This document shows, in pieces, positions 41,327-50,717 of a DNA stretch of 64,000 bases (position 1 is the first letter of the stretch; each line of letters begins with the position of its first letter). The notes beneath the pieces were generated by a model that was not told the origin of the DNA, made no database searches, and worked only from the letters and a program-made list of their open reading frames with translations. A program made the position numbers and the translations under genes. Location of the stretch: positions 43,870 through 107,869 of the forward strand of contig JBEKBS010000007.1 in the NCBI GenBank assembly GCA_050015275.1. Reading direction: 5' to 3'. This DNA is from DATKJS01 sp050015275 (GTDB lineage Bacteria > Acidobacteriota > Aminicenantia > Aminicenantales > Saccharicenantaceae).

Positions 41327-43438
41327 ATGACAAGTCGGGCCGCGAGAATCGGTCTCGTCCTCGTCGCCCTGGCCTCGGCGTCCGGGCAGCCCCTGAAGGC
41401 GGCCCCGCCGCGGCCGAACCTCCTCCTCATCACGATCGACACCCTGCGGCCGGACCGGTTGGGCTGCTACGGCGCCACGCGCGTGGAGACGCCGGCGATC
41501 GACAAGCTGGCCCGGGCGGGCGTCGTGTTCGGCCGGGCCTTTGCCCACACGCCGCTGACGCTCCCTTCCCACACCAACATCCTTCTCGGGACGACCCCGC
41601 TCCAGCACGGCGTCCACGACAACGGCAACTTCAAGGTCCCGGAGAACCTCCCCGACCTGGCCGTGTACCTGAAGCAGAACGGCTATGCCACGGGGGCTTT
41701 TATCGGCGCCTTCCCCCTCGACGCGCGCTTCGGGCTCAACCGGGGGTTCGACGTTTACGATGAAAGCTACGGGTCCGGCGGCGGGCTGGATTTCAAGTTC
41801 GTCGAGCGAAAGGCCGAGGCGGTCGTCGGGAGCGCTCTGGCCTGGCTCGACGGCCGGACAGGGCCCTGGTTCCTCTGGATCCATTGCTTCGACCCCCACC
41901 AGCCCTACGAGCCCCCCGCTCCGTTCTCCATCCGTTACAAGGACGACCTCTACAGCGGCGAGGTCGCCTACGTGGATTCCGCCCTGGCCAAACTTTTCGG
42001 CTTTCTCGAGGACTCGCGCCAGGCCGGTTCGACGGTCGTCGTCTTCACCGGCGATCATGGCCAGTCCCTGGGCGAGCACGGGGAGACGACCCATGGTTAT
42101 TTCGCCTACAATTCCACGCTCTGGGTGCCCCTGATCGTTTCTGGGCCCGGCGTCAAACCGGGCCGGGTGGACCAAGACGCCTGTCACATCGATATCTTCC
42201 CGACGGTCTGCGACCTTCTGGACCTGCCCAAGCCGGCCTACCTTCAGGGCCTTTCGCTCCTTCCGGCCATGCGGGGGAAGGACCAGACGGCCCTGGCGTC
42301 GCGGCCGATCTACTTCGAATCGCTCTATGCGTACTACCGGCGGGGCTGGGCCCCCCTCCGGGGGTTCATCAAAGGCCCGAAAAAATTCATCGACCTGCCG
42401 CTCCCGGAGGTCTTCGACCTCCAGGCCGATTTCGGCGAAACCAGGAACCTTGCCGGGAAAGATCTCAGCCGGGAGCGGGCCGAGCTGGCCAGGCTGATCA
42501 AGGCCGAATCGGGGCCCGATGCCGCCCCGCGGCCCCGGCTGGACGCCGAGGCCAGGGAAAAGCTCCAGAGCCTTGGATACGTGGGGGGCTTCCAGCCGCC
42601 GTCCAAGGACAAGTTCGGGCCCGAGGACGACCTGAAAACCCTCCTCCCGTACAACCGCAAGTTCGAGGAGGCCCAGGACCTTTACTTCCGGGGGGATGCC
42701 GAAAAGAGCGTCGTCCTCCTCCGCGAGCTCATCCAGGAGCGGCCGGACTTCGACAACCCCTACCTCTTCCTGGTGACCGTTTACGAAAAGCAGCACCGGC
42801 TGGCCGAGGCCGAGACCACCCTGAAATCGGGCTCGGAAGCCAATCCGCGCAATTACAAGCTGGCCATCGAATACGGCATCGTCTTGGCCGAGAAAGGCAA
42901 GAACGACGAGGCCATCGGCGTGCTCAAAAAGGCCTCGGGCATGATCGACTGGGACCCGGAGCTGTGGAACTATCTCGGCGTGGCCTACTGGAACAAGGGC
43001 GACCTCGACAATGCCATCGCGGCCTATGAGCACGCCCTCTCCCTCGACCCCCAGTATGCGGTCGTCCTGTCCAACCTGGGAACGGTCGAGACCGCCCTGG
43101 CCATGAAAAAAAGGGAGGCCGCCCCGCTCCGCCGGGCCATGGACCACTTCAAGAGGGCCATCGCCAGCGACTCGAAAGATCCCGCGGCGTATAACGGCCT
43201 GGGGGCGGTCTACAGGATGCTCGGGGACCTGGACGCGGCCATCTCCTGCTGGGGCCAGGCCGTGGGGATAGAGCCCGGACACAAATTCGCCCTCTACAAC
43301 CTGGGGACGGCCTATCTCGACAAGGGCGATAAAACCAGGGCCAGGACGTACCTGACCAAGTACAAGGAGCGCTATTACAAGGCCCTGCCGCCCCAGGAGA
43401 AGGCATCGCTTGACGCCCTCCTCGAAAAGTGCCGCTGA
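41327..43438 (+). CDS. Sulfatase-fold hydrolase fused to TPR repeats
   Basis: A 703-residue exported protein. The signal peptide ends near residue 26. Residues about 27-420 form an alkaline-phosphatase/sulfatase fold: NLLLITIDTLRPDRLGCYG (metal-binding Asp), the nucleophile loop HTPLTLPSHTNILLGT, and VVVFTGDHGQSLGEHGETTHGYF. The nucleophile position has Thr rather than the Cys/Ser of CxPxR sulfatases, so formylglycine chemistry is not expected; phosphoesterase or phosphotransferase activity is likelier. From about residue 445 a run of TPR helices follows (for example AIAAYEHALSLDPQYAVVLSNLG). It heads a same-strand series with the TPR and GWxTD genes. Confidence 0.87.
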   Translation: MTSRAARIGLVLVALASASGQPLKAAPPRPNLLLITIDTLRPDRLGCYGATRVETPAIDKLARAGVVFGRAFAHTPLTLPSHTNILLGTTPLQHGVHDNGNFKVPENLPDLAVYLKQNGYATGAFIGAFPLDARFGLNRGFDVYDESYGSGGGLDFKFVERKAEAVVGSALAWLDGRTGPWFLWIHCFDPHQPYEPPAPFSIRYKDDLYSGEVAYVDSALAKLFGFLEDSRQAGSTVVVFTGDHGQSLGEHGETTHGYFAYNSTLWVPLIVSGPGVKPGRVDQDACHIDIFPTVCDLLDLPKPAYLQGLSLLPAMRGKDQTALASRPIYFESLYAYYRRGWAPLRGFIKGPKKFIDLPLPEVFDLQADFGETRNLAGKDLSRERAELARLIKAESGPDAAPRPRLDAEAREKLQSLGYVGGFQPPSKDKFGPEDDLKTLLPYNRKFEEAQDLYFRGDAEKSVVLLRELIQERPDFDNPYLFLVTVYEKQHRLAEAETTLKSGSEANPRNYKLAIEYGIVLAEKGKNDEAIGVLKKASGMIDWDPELWNYLGVAYWNKGDLDNAIAAYEHALSLDPQYAVVLSNLGTVETALAMKKREAAPLRRAMDHFKRAIASDSKDPAAYNGLGAVYRMLGDLDAAISCWGQAVGIEPGHKFALYNLGTAYLDKGDKTRARTYLTKYKERYYKALPPQEKASLDALLEKCR

Positions 43439-43460
43439 GGCTTTTTTTTCGCCCCGTCCC

Positions 43461-43475
43461 GTGGTAAAATACCAC
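43461..43475 (+). promoter_or_regulatory. Palindrome over a -10 box
   Basis: GTGGTAAAATACCAC has perfect 6-bp arms around AAA, and the candidate -10 box TAAAAT (43465-43470) lies inside it. It sits 21 bases before the ATG of the TPR gene. This placement suits a repressor operator, but the repressor is unknown. Confidence 0.4.
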
Positions 43476-43495
43476 CTGCCAATGAGGAGAGTCAC

Positions 43496-44413
43496 ATGAA
43501 AAAAGCCCTGTTGACCGCGCTGTGCGTTTTGACGGCCGCCTTGTTCTTGACCGCCCAGGACTGGAAAGGCCAGGGACGGATCCCCGGGATCTGCCTCGAC
43601 GGGCAAGGCAACCCCATCGAAGGGGTCCGGGTGAAATTCTTCTGCCCGAAGTTCGACGGAGGATTCGAGATCAAGACGGGCAAGGACGGGAAATGGACCG
43701 GGGCCTGGATGAGGAGCGGGATGTGGAACATCGATTTCGACAAGATCGGCTACATGCCCGCCCATAAGTCCCTGCAAATGAACCAGTTCGAGAGGTACAA
43801 GGAAATGACCGTGGTCATGAAGAAGGTCGAGGGCCTGGTCGTCAGCGACGACATGAAGAAGGACCTCAACGCCGCCAACGACCTCTACGACAAGAAGAAC
43901 TACGCGGCGGCCCTTGACGCCTACAAGGCCTTCCTGGTCAAGTTCCCGGACGCCTACTTCATTTGGAGGAACGTCGGCAACACCTATTTCATCCAGGAGA
44001 AATACGACGAGGCCGAGGCGGCCTACAAGCAGATCCTGGCCAAGGACGCGAACGACGTGGACGCGATCGTCAGCGTCGGCAACTGCTACGCCAACCGCGG
44101 CAATACGGACGCGGCCATGGAATGGTATGCCAAGGTCAGCATCGAAAAGATCACGGATTCCAACCTGCTGTATTCGATCGGCCTGGCCTATTTCAAATCG
44201 GCGAAGCTCGAGGACGCCCAGAAGTATTTCGAGAAGGCGGTCGAGCTCGAGGAGACCAACGCCGATGCCATCTATCAGCTGGGGCTGACCTACACGTCCA
44301 TGCAGAACAAGGACAAGGCCATCGCGACGTTCGAGAAGTACCTCAAGGCCGACCCCGATTCGGACCGGGCCACCCAGGTCAAGGGCTTCCTGGATTACCT
44401 GAAAAAGAAGTGA
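43496..44413 (+). CDS. Exported TPR protein with N-terminal carboxypeptidase-regulatory-like domain
   Basis: A 305-residue protein with a signal peptide (MKKALLTALCVLTAALFLTAQ). Residues about 25-105 form a beta domain (GICLDGQGNPIEGVRVKFF, then DKIGYMPAHKSL) like transthyretin/carboxypeptidase regulatory domains. From about residue 120 there are five TPR-like repeats (AALDAYKAFLVKFPDAYFIW, AEAAYKQILAKDANDVDAIV, AQKYFEKAVELEETNADAIY). AATGAGGAGAG precedes the ATG. It lies between the sulfatase-TPR and GWxTD genes and may act with them on extracytoplasmic complexes. Confidence 0.85.
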   Translation: MKKALLTALCVLTAALFLTAQDWKGQGRIPGICLDGQGNPIEGVRVKFFCPKFDGGFEIKTGKDGKWTGAWMRSGMWNIDFDKIGYMPAHKSLQMNQFERYKEMTVVMKKVEGLVVSDDMKKDLNAANDLYDKKNYAAALDAYKAFLVKFPDAYFIWRNVGNTYFIQEKYDEAEAAYKQILAKDANDVDAIVSVGNCYANRGNTDAAMEWYAKVSIEKITDSNLLYSIGLAYFKSAKLEDAQKYFEKAVELEETNADAIYQLGLTYTSMQNKDKAIATFEKYLKADPDSDRATQVKGFLDYLKKK

Positions 44414-44467
44414 CGTCCCCGTGGCAGGGGGGAACGAAACCCCGGCTCCGGGAGTTTTAAAATGGGT

Positions 44468-44507
44468 TCCCTCGGCGGGCCGGCAGTTTCTGTGGGCCGC
44501 CGAGGGA
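44468..44507 (+). terminator. Strong hairpin between the TPR and GWxTD genes
   Basis: TCCCTCGGCGG(G)CC pairs with GGCCGCCGAGGGA (44495-44507) across a 13-base loop, one bulge. The tail GCGAGCTTTCCTT is only weakly T-rich. It could terminate the upstream transcript partially or form a leader structure for the GWxTD gene, whose ATG is 25 bases further on. Confidence 0.45.
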
Positions 44508-44532
44508 GCGAGCTTTCCTTGAGGTTTGAAAC

Positions 44533-46665
44533 ATGAGCAAACGCCTCCCGACCTTGGCCCTGGCCCTGGTTTTGGGCTTGACCCTCGCCTTCTCCCCGGG
44601 CCTCCGCGCGGCCCAGAAGGATTCCCCCGTCAAGCCCAAGACCGTAAAAAAGCAGACGGCCGCCGATGCCAAGAACCTCGACCCTGTCTACCAGGAATTC
44701 CTCAAGCTTGTCGCCTATATCATCAGCCCCAAGGAAAGGGAGGTCTTCCTCGAGCTGCCCGATAACCGCGACCGCGACATCTTCATCGAGGATTTCTGGA
44801 AGATCCGCGACCCGACGCCCGGGACCCCGGCGAACGAATACAAAGAGGACATCATCAAGCGGTTCGAGCACGTCAACAAGTATTTCGCCGCGGGCCGGCC
44901 CGGCTGGATGACCGACCGCGGCAGGATCTGGATGATCCTGGGGGAGCCGGTCAGCTACGACCGCTATCCGGCCAAAACGGGGATCGTCCCCTGCGAGGTC
45001 TGGTACTACTATACCGACGGGACCAAGGAACTTCCCACCCATTTCGGACTGATCTTCTTTCAGAAACACGGCTTCGGGGAATATAAGCTGTACGACCCCT
45101 TCGTGGACGGCCCCAAGTCGCTCCTCGAGCCCTTGGCCAGCCTGCGCGAGATCGACCCGGACGATTACGATACTATCCACGACACGATCCAGCAGTTCGC
45201 CCCGGCCCTGGCCAACATGTCGGTCTCGCTCATTCCGGGCGAGTTCGGCTACGGTTACCAGCCCACCTCGCGGAGCACGGAGCTCATGGCCAGCATCACG
45301 GAATCGCCCTATAAAGGCCTCAATCCGAGCTACGCCACGCATTTCTTCGACTACAAGGGGTTGGTCAGCACGGAATACATGACGAACTACATCGAGAACG
45401 ACGGCCTGGCGACCGTCATCCTGGACCCCGGCCTCGACCTGCCCTTCGTCCATTTCAGCGTCGTCCCCCAAAAGCTCTCCGTGGATTATTACGAGGCCAA
45501 AGACCAGTATTTCTGCAACTTCAAGGTCGACGTCAGCCTCCGGCGGGACGAGGCGGTCGTCTTCCAGTACTCCAAGGATTACCCGCTCTATTTCCCCGCG
45601 GGCGACATGGAGCGCATCCGCCAGAACGGCATCGCCCTGGAAGACGACTTCCCCGTCAGTGAAGGACAGTACAAGCTGACCGTCCTGGTCCAGAATATCG
45701 GGGCCAAGGAATTCACCGTCATGGAACGGTCCCTCAGCGTCCCCAAAGCCGGCGGCCCTCCTTTCCTCAACGGCCCCTTCCTGGGTTATAAGCTGCGGAC
45801 CTTCCCGCCCGACGTCCTCATCCCCTTCAAGACCTTGGAACGGAAGCTCGTCGTGGACCCCAAGATGGCCTTCGCCAGCGGCGACGAGATCGATGTCATG
45901 TTCTCCGTGGTCAACCTCTCCCGGGACCTTTGGCAGAGCGGGGAGGTCGAGATGGGCCTGAAAGGCCTGAGCAAGACCCCGGTCGTCCGGACATACACGC
46001 TCCGCCTGGCCGAATCCCCGTACAACAAGGTCCTGAGCCTGACCCCGAATCTCCCCACCTCGGACCTCGTCCCGGATTATTATGAGCTCACCCTGCGGCT
46101 GCGGGGTCCTGACAAGAACGTCCTTGACGAGAAAAGCGCCCAGTTCGTTATTTCCGGGGAAAAGGCCATCGCCCATCCCATCGCCAACTCCAAGGGCTTT
46201 TCCCTGGCCAACGATTTCTACATCTATTACCAGCTGGCCCGCCAGTACGACAAGCTGAACAGCAACGACCAGGCCGAAGCGAATTACGCCAAAGGGTACC
46301 GCAAGAACCCGGGCTACAAGGAGGGCGTCAGCGAATACGCCCGCTTCCTGCTCAAGGTGGGCAAGTTCGACGATGCCCTGACCATCGTCGACGGCCTCAA
46401 GGGCGTCGAGAAGGGCCGGTACGACTACTTCCTGATCAGGGGGCTGGCCGCGATGGGCAAGGGAGATTTTTCCGCCGCCATCAACGACCTCCTGGCGGCC
46501 AACAAGGTCTACAACAGCGACACGGTCCTGCTCAACGCCCTCGGGACCTGCTTCCTCAAGATCGGCCAAAAGCAGCAGGCCTTGAACGCCTTCCAGGCCT
46601 CCTTGAGGCTGAACGCGGCCCAGCCGGACATCCAGAAGGCCGTCGACGAGTTGCTGAAAAAATAG
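44533..46665 (+). CDS. GWxTD domain protein with C-terminal TPR
   Basis: A 710-residue exported protein. The signal peptide ends near residue 27. The GWxTD domain follows (about residues 45-190): FIEDFWKIRDPTPGTPANEY, PGWMTDRGRIWMILGEP and VWYYYTDG. A middle beta-rich region of about 350 residues and TPR-like helices from about residue 565 (ANYAKGYRKNPGYKEGVSEYA, and ALNAFQASLRLNAAQPDIQ) complete it. GWxTD proteins are frequent in Acidobacteriota and relatives, with no established function. It is convergent with the S46 peptidase gene. Confidence 0.88.
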   Translation: MSKRLPTLALALVLGLTLAFSPGLRAAQKDSPVKPKTVKKQTAADAKNLDPVYQEFLKLVAYIISPKEREVFLELPDNRDRDIFIEDFWKIRDPTPGTPANEYKEDIIKRFEHVNKYFAAGRPGWMTDRGRIWMILGEPVSYDRYPAKTGIVPCEVWYYYTDGTKELPTHFGLIFFQKHGFGEYKLYDPFVDGPKSLLEPLASLREIDPDDYDTIHDTIQQFAPALANMSVSLIPGEFGYGYQPTSRSTELMASITESPYKGLNPSYATHFFDYKGLVSTEYMTNYIENDGLATVILDPGLDLPFVHFSVVPQKLSVDYYEAKDQYFCNFKVDVSLRRDEAVVFQYSKDYPLYFPAGDMERIRQNGIALEDDFPVSEGQYKLTVLVQNIGAKEFTVMERSLSVPKAGGPPFLNGPFLGYKLRTFPPDVLIPFKTLERKLVVDPKMAFASGDEIDVMFSVVNLSRDLWQSGEVEMGLKGLSKTPVVRTYTLRLAESPYNKVLSLTPNLPTSDLVPDYYELTLRLRGPDKNVLDEKSAQFVISGEKAIAHPIANSKGFSLANDFYIYYQLARQYDKLNSNDQAEANYAKGYRKNPGYKEGVSEYARFLLKVGKFDDALTIVDGLKGVEKGRYDYFLIRGLAAMGKGDFSAAINDLLAANKVYNSDTVLLNALGTCFLKIGQKQQALNAFQASLRLNAAQPDIQKAVDELLKK

Positions 46666-46684
46666 GGCCGTCCGCTCCGGACGC

Positions 46685-48766
46685 CTATCTCTTGCCCAGG
46701 ATCTCGTCCACGAGCGGATTCGCGCCGTAGATCTTGAGCAGGGCTTCGATGATCCCCTGGCCGTGGACCATGACCGACCGGGAGATCGTGTCCTCGTAGA
46801 CGAACCGCGTTGGCAGGGACTGGATGTTGCCGTCGAAGAGGACGCCGACGAACTCGCCCTTCCGGTTGACGACCGGCGAGCCCGAGTTGCCGCCGATCGA
46901 ATCGCACGTCGAGACGAAATCGATCGGCGTCGCGAGGCTGACCGCCGCCTTCTTCTTGAGGAAACTCTCGGGCAGCTCGTAGGGGTCCTTGTTCCCGGCC
47001 TTCCGCGATCTCTCGTAGAGCCCGGCGAAGGTCGTCTCATAAGGGATTTTCTTCCCGCTCTCGACGTAGCTCTTGACGACCCCGAAGCTCAGGCGCAGGC
47101 TCCCCGTGGCGTCGGGCGGGATGGACGTCCCCTCGAGCTTGAACATGGCCTGGGCGATCCGGGCGCCGTTCCGGGTCTCCACGGCGTCGACTTCTTTTTC
47201 ATACCGGGCCCTGAGCCCTCGAGAAACCGGGTCCACGAGGAGGGCCAGCTTGATCATGGGGTCCTGGCACTGATAGATCGCTTCGAGGCCGCCGTCCATG
47301 AGCTTTTTCCGGACCGAGACGTCCTTGAGCTTGGTCCCGGCGATGAGCTCGCGGGCCACGTCCTGAGGCGGGCGGCCGCCGAGGATCCATTTCGTCTCCT
47401 GCCAGTCGCCGAGCTCTTCCTGGAGCTGGGCCAGCGAGTCGGAGAGCTTCAACGTCTCGAACTCGTCATAGATGGGGGCGGGGGAGAGGATGCCCCGCTC
47501 CACGGACGGCAACCCGGCCTCGCGGTACTCGCGGAGCCGGTCGGCGTTCGGCTTGGGCTTTTCCATGGCCAGGCGGACGAGGTTCCGGGCGATCGTGAAG
47601 TAGGTCGTGTAGAAGCCGTTGGCCCTCTCGAAGAAAACCATCGGCTTGTAGAACGAGGCGTAGGCCTTCTCGGCCGCGGCGAGCTCGTCCCAGGCGCCGC
47701 CGAACTGCTTTTCGAGGTCGGCGTCCTTCGCGACGGCCGCGCGCAGGGCCTGCTCGTCCTTGAGCTTCTTGGCCATCAGGGACGCATCGAGCAGCCCCGA
47801 CTGGTAGCCGATCGTCGCCTTGAGGCTGTTCTCGATGCCGAAGAGGTTCCGCAGGGCGACCCGGGCCTGCTCCCCGCCTTTCCTGCTGTATTCATGCATG
47901 TAGGCCTGGCGCCGCTTGTAGTTGGCGATGGTGAAGGGGTAGCCCGTGTCGCGGAGGAACTCGAGCTGGGCGGTGGTCAGGAGTCGGCCCGTCGAGCCGG
48001 GATGGCCGGAGCAGAGGAGAAGATCGCCCTCCCTGATCCCCTTTGTCGACCACTTGATGTAGTTGTCGCTCTTGAACGGCTGGCCGTTCTCGTAGATGCG
48101 GAAGAGGCAGATGTCGAGATCGAAGCGGGGATAGGTGAAGTTGTCCTGGTCGCCCCCGAAGAAGGCGGCGAGGTATTCGGGAGCGAAAACGAGCCGGATG
48201 TCGTTGTAAAGCTTGTACTTGTAGAGATGATACATCCCCCCGGCATAGAGCGTGACCACGACGCCGCGAAGGCCGCTCTTCTCTGCCGTTTCCTTTTCCA
48301 GGGCCGCGATGACCTTGCCGCGGGCGTCGGCGGCTTCCGCGGGGGTCATCCCGGGCTGCTCGGCGCCGAGGACCTTGCCGGTGACGTCCTCGATCGCTTG
48401 GAGGACGCGGAGCTCCATCCCCGGGACCTTGAGCTCCTCGGCCCTCGTCCGGGCGTAGAAGCCCGTCTTCATCAGGTCGCGGTCCTTCGTCGATAGGTTC
48501 TGGACAGCGCCCTGTCCGACGTGGTGGTTGGTCAGGACCAGGCCGTCGGGAGAGATGAAGGAGCCGGACGCGCCGCCGAACGAGATCGAGGAGAGGCGGA
48601 GATGGTCCATGAACTCCGGGGTCACGGCGAAGCCGTACTTTTTCAGGAGGAGGTCCTTGGGCGGCTTGTTGAAGAGCCACATGCCCTCGTCGGCGAATGC
48701 CGGCAGGACGAGGAGGACGGCGAGAAGGACGGCCGGGGCAAGACGGCGGGTCGCGGGCTTTTTCAT
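46685..48766 (-). CDS. S46 family dipeptidyl-peptidase (DPP7/DPP11-like)
   Basis: A 693-residue exported serine peptidase. After a signal peptide (to about residue 25) comes DEGMWLFNKPP, and the catalytic histidine is in LVLTNHHVGQGAVQ (81-82). The catalytic aspartate is probably in the DNFTYPRFDLDICLFR region, and the serine is in DSIGGNSGSPVVNRKGEFVG. S46 enzymes remove dipeptides from the N-terminus of oligopeptides in the periplasm and are known from Bacteroidetes and Acidobacteria-like groups. Length matches the family. It fits a lifestyle of extracellular protein breakdown with uptake by the TonB receptor nearby. Confidence 0.95.
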   Translation of the reverse strand: MKKPATRRLAPAVLLAVLLVLPAFADEGMWLFNKPPKDLLLKKYGFAVTPEFMDHLRLSSISFGGASGSFISPDGLVLTNHHVGQGAVQNLSTKDRDLMKTGFYARTRAEELKVPGMELRVLQAIEDVTGKVLGAEQPGMTPAEAADARGKVIAALEKETAEKSGLRGVVVTLYAGGMYHLYKYKLYNDIRLVFAPEYLAAFFGGDQDNFTYPRFDLDICLFRIYENGQPFKSDNYIKWSTKGIREGDLLLCSGHPGSTGRLLTTAQLEFLRDTGYPFTIANYKRRQAYMHEYSRKGGEQARVALRNLFGIENSLKATIGYQSGLLDASLMAKKLKDEQALRAAVAKDADLEKQFGGAWDELAAAEKAYASFYKPMVFFERANGFYTTYFTIARNLVRLAMEKPKPNADRLREYREAGLPSVERGILSPAPIYDEFETLKLSDSLAQLQEELGDWQETKWILGGRPPQDVARELIAGTKLKDVSVRKKLMDGGLEAIYQCQDPMIKLALLVDPVSRGLRARYEKEVDAVETRNGARIAQAMFKLEGTSIPPDATGSLRLSFGVVKSYVESGKKIPYETTFAGLYERSRKAGNKDPYELPESFLKKKAAVSLATPIDFVSTCDSIGGNSGSPVVNRKGEFVGVLFDGNIQSLPTRFVYEDTISRSVMVHGQGIIEALLKIYGANPLVDEILGKR

Positions 48767-48799
48767 GCGTGAGACTCCTTTCGAAAAACGGAAGGGGCT

Positions 48800-48828
48800 A
48801 TTATGCCGCAGTCCTCGGGAAAATTCAA
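48800..48828 (-). promoter_or_regulatory. Promoter of the S46 peptidase gene
   Basis: On the minus strand TTGAAT (48823-48828) and CATAAT (48800-48805) are 17 bases apart. The leader to the ATG at 48766 is about 27 bases and contains AAAGGAG. Confidence 0.5.
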
Positions 48829-48891
48829 AGCTCGGACGGATATCCGGTCTTTCGGATCCGCTCCCGGGCGTGTGACTTGCCGGCCAGGCGA

Positions 48892-50700
48892 TCAGGCGCG
48901 CCGGAGTTCTTCCAGCACGACGGCGGCGAGCTTTTCGCCGATGACCTTGGCCAACTCCTCGGCCGTCGCTGCCCGGATCCCCTCAAGGCTCCTGTATTTC
49001 GATAGGAGGGCCGACTTTCTCTTCGGCCCGAGGCCGGGAATGCCGTCGAGCTCCGAGGCGAAGCTCTGCTTCTCCCGGCGGCCGCGATGGAAGGCGATCG
49101 CGAAGCGATGGGCCTCGTCCCGGATGGCCTGGACGAGCTTGAGGGCCGGCGAAGTCCGGACGAGCCGGATCCCTTCCTTGCGATCGGGAGTGAAAAGGAT
49201 TTCCTCCCGCTTGGCGATCGAGACGAGAGGAACGCCGGAGACCCCGAGGTCCGAAAGGGCTTTCTGGGCAGCGGCCAACTGGCCCTTGCCGCCATCCACC
49301 ATGATCAGGTCGGGCAGCGGCCGGTTTTCTTCGAGCCGTCGCCGGTACCTTCGGCCGATGACCTCCTCCAGGCTGGCGACGTCGTTGGGGCCTTCGACCG
49401 TCCGGACCTTGAATTTCCTGTATTCGTTCTTATCGGGCCGTCCGTCCCTGAAAATGACCGTGGAACCGACGGATTCCTGGCCGCCCGTATTGGAGATGTC
49501 GAAGCCTTCGATGGTTCTTGGCAACGAGGGCAGGCCGAGGACGTGCTTCAGTTCCTCGAGCGGTAAGAGGTCGCGGCCCGCCTTCTCGAAGAGGGCTTCC
49601 GCGTTCCGGTTGGCGAGGTCGATGAGCTTTCGGCCCTTGCCCGAGAGGGGGACCGTTATTCGGGTCCCGCCGGCGGCTCGCGGCTGACGGGCCCCGGTCT
49701 TTCCCGCCCCACCCAAAATGCCCTCGAGCTCGCCCTGCCTGTCGATCGGAAAGGGGAGGAGCAGCCGCGCCGGCCTATCCCGCGATCCGTAGAATTCGGC
49801 CAGGAAACGACCCAGGACCTCGCCGTCCGCCGGCCCGCCCTCCGCCGTAAGCCCGGCGCTCGCCGAGTCCCGGATCTTGCCGTGGCGCATGAAGAAGATG
49901 TAAACGGCGACCCGATCGTCCCTCCGGGCGTAGCCCACGACGTCCTGGTCCTCGAGGGCCACGGAAATCGCCCGCGGCCGTTCCCTGATATCCTCGACGG
50001 TCTTGAGGATATCGCGCCATCTGGCGGCCTCTTCGAACTTCTGGCCCGCGGCCGCGGCCTCCATCCTCTTTTTCAACGCCCCGGCCAGCTCGCGGGTCCG
50101 GCCTTCGAGAAAAAGGCAGGCGTTCTCGACGTCGTTCCGATAGTCCGCCTCTGAAATGTAGCCGACGCAAGGAGCCGAGCAGAGCTTAAGGTCGTACTCG
50201 AGGCAGGGCCGTTTCCTGCCCTTGAACACCGCGTCCTCGCACCCGCGGACACCGAAGTATTTATTGACCAGGTGGATCGAGGTCCGGGCCCGGTGGGCGG
50301 GGCTGAAGGGGCCGAAATACCGCGACCGGCCCTCGCCGACCTTCCGGCTGAAGTAGATCCCCGGGTATTTCTCGCCGGTCGTGACCTTGAGATAGGGGAA
50401 GCTCTTATCGTCCTTGAGCCGCAGGTTGAAACGCGGCTGGTGCTGCTGAATGTAGTTGTTCTCGAGGAAGGCGGCCTCTTTTTCCGACCCCGTCAGGATG
50501 TAGTCGATGCCGGCCGTCTCGTGAAGGATGTTCCGCACTTTATAATCCGGGTTGGGCAGGAAGTAGGTCCGGACCCGGTCGCGGAGGGAGCGGGCCTTCC
50601 CGATGTAGACGACCTCGCCGGCCGCGTTCCTGAAAAAATAGATCCCGGGCTTGCCGGGAAGATCGGCCGCCAGGGATTTCAGGCTGTCTTTTTCAGGCAT
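48892..50700 (-). CDS. uvrC: Excinuclease ABC subunit C, UvrC
   Basis: A 602-residue UvrC, the dual-incision nuclease of nucleotide excision repair. The GIY-YIG domain is at the N-terminus (GIYFFRNAAGEVVYIGKARSLRDRV). A UvrB-binding UVR motif is near residue 200 and the RNase H-like nuclease is in IEGFDISNTGGQESVGSTVIF and LIMVDGGKGQL. Two HhH motifs are near the end (LDGIPGLGPKRKSALLSKYRSL). The start at 50700 has GGGAGAG upstream; an ATG at 50718 overlapping the uvrB stop (TAATG) is also possible and adds six residues. The frame stays open far upstream inside uvrB, but that part is not uvrC. Confidence 0.96.
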   Translation of the reverse strand: MPEKDSLKSLAADLPGKPGIYFFRNAAGEVVYIGKARSLRDRVRTYFLPNPDYKVRNILHETAGIDYILTGSEKEAAFLENNYIQQHQPRFNLRLKDDKSFPYLKVTTGEKYPGIYFSRKVGEGRSRYFGPFSPAHRARTSIHLVNKYFGVRGCEDAVFKGRKRPCLEYDLKLCSAPCVGYISEADYRNDVENACLFLEGRTRELAGALKKRMEAAAAGQKFEEAARWRDILKTVEDIRERPRAISVALEDQDVVGYARRDDRVAVYIFFMRHGKIRDSASAGLTAEGGPADGEVLGRFLAEFYGSRDRPARLLLPFPIDRQGELEGILGGAGKTGARQPRAAGGTRITVPLSGKGRKLIDLANRNAEALFEKAGRDLLPLEELKHVLGLPSLPRTIEGFDISNTGGQESVGSTVIFRDGRPDKNEYRKFKVRTVEGPNDVASLEEVIGRRYRRRLEENRPLPDLIMVDGGKGQLAAAQKALSDLGVSGVPLVSIAKREEILFTPDRKEGIRLVRTSPALKLVQAIRDEAHRFAIAFHRGRREKQSFASELDGIPGLGPKRKSALLSKYRSLEGIRAATAEELAKVIGEKLAAVVLEELRRA

Positions 50701-50717
50701 TCCCGCTCTCCCATCCA

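Noticed and set aside
41159..43777. An 872-codon open frame opposite the sulfatase-TPR gene
   Set aside because: It is antisense to a gene with clear motifs and spans the terminator and promoter of its neighbours.
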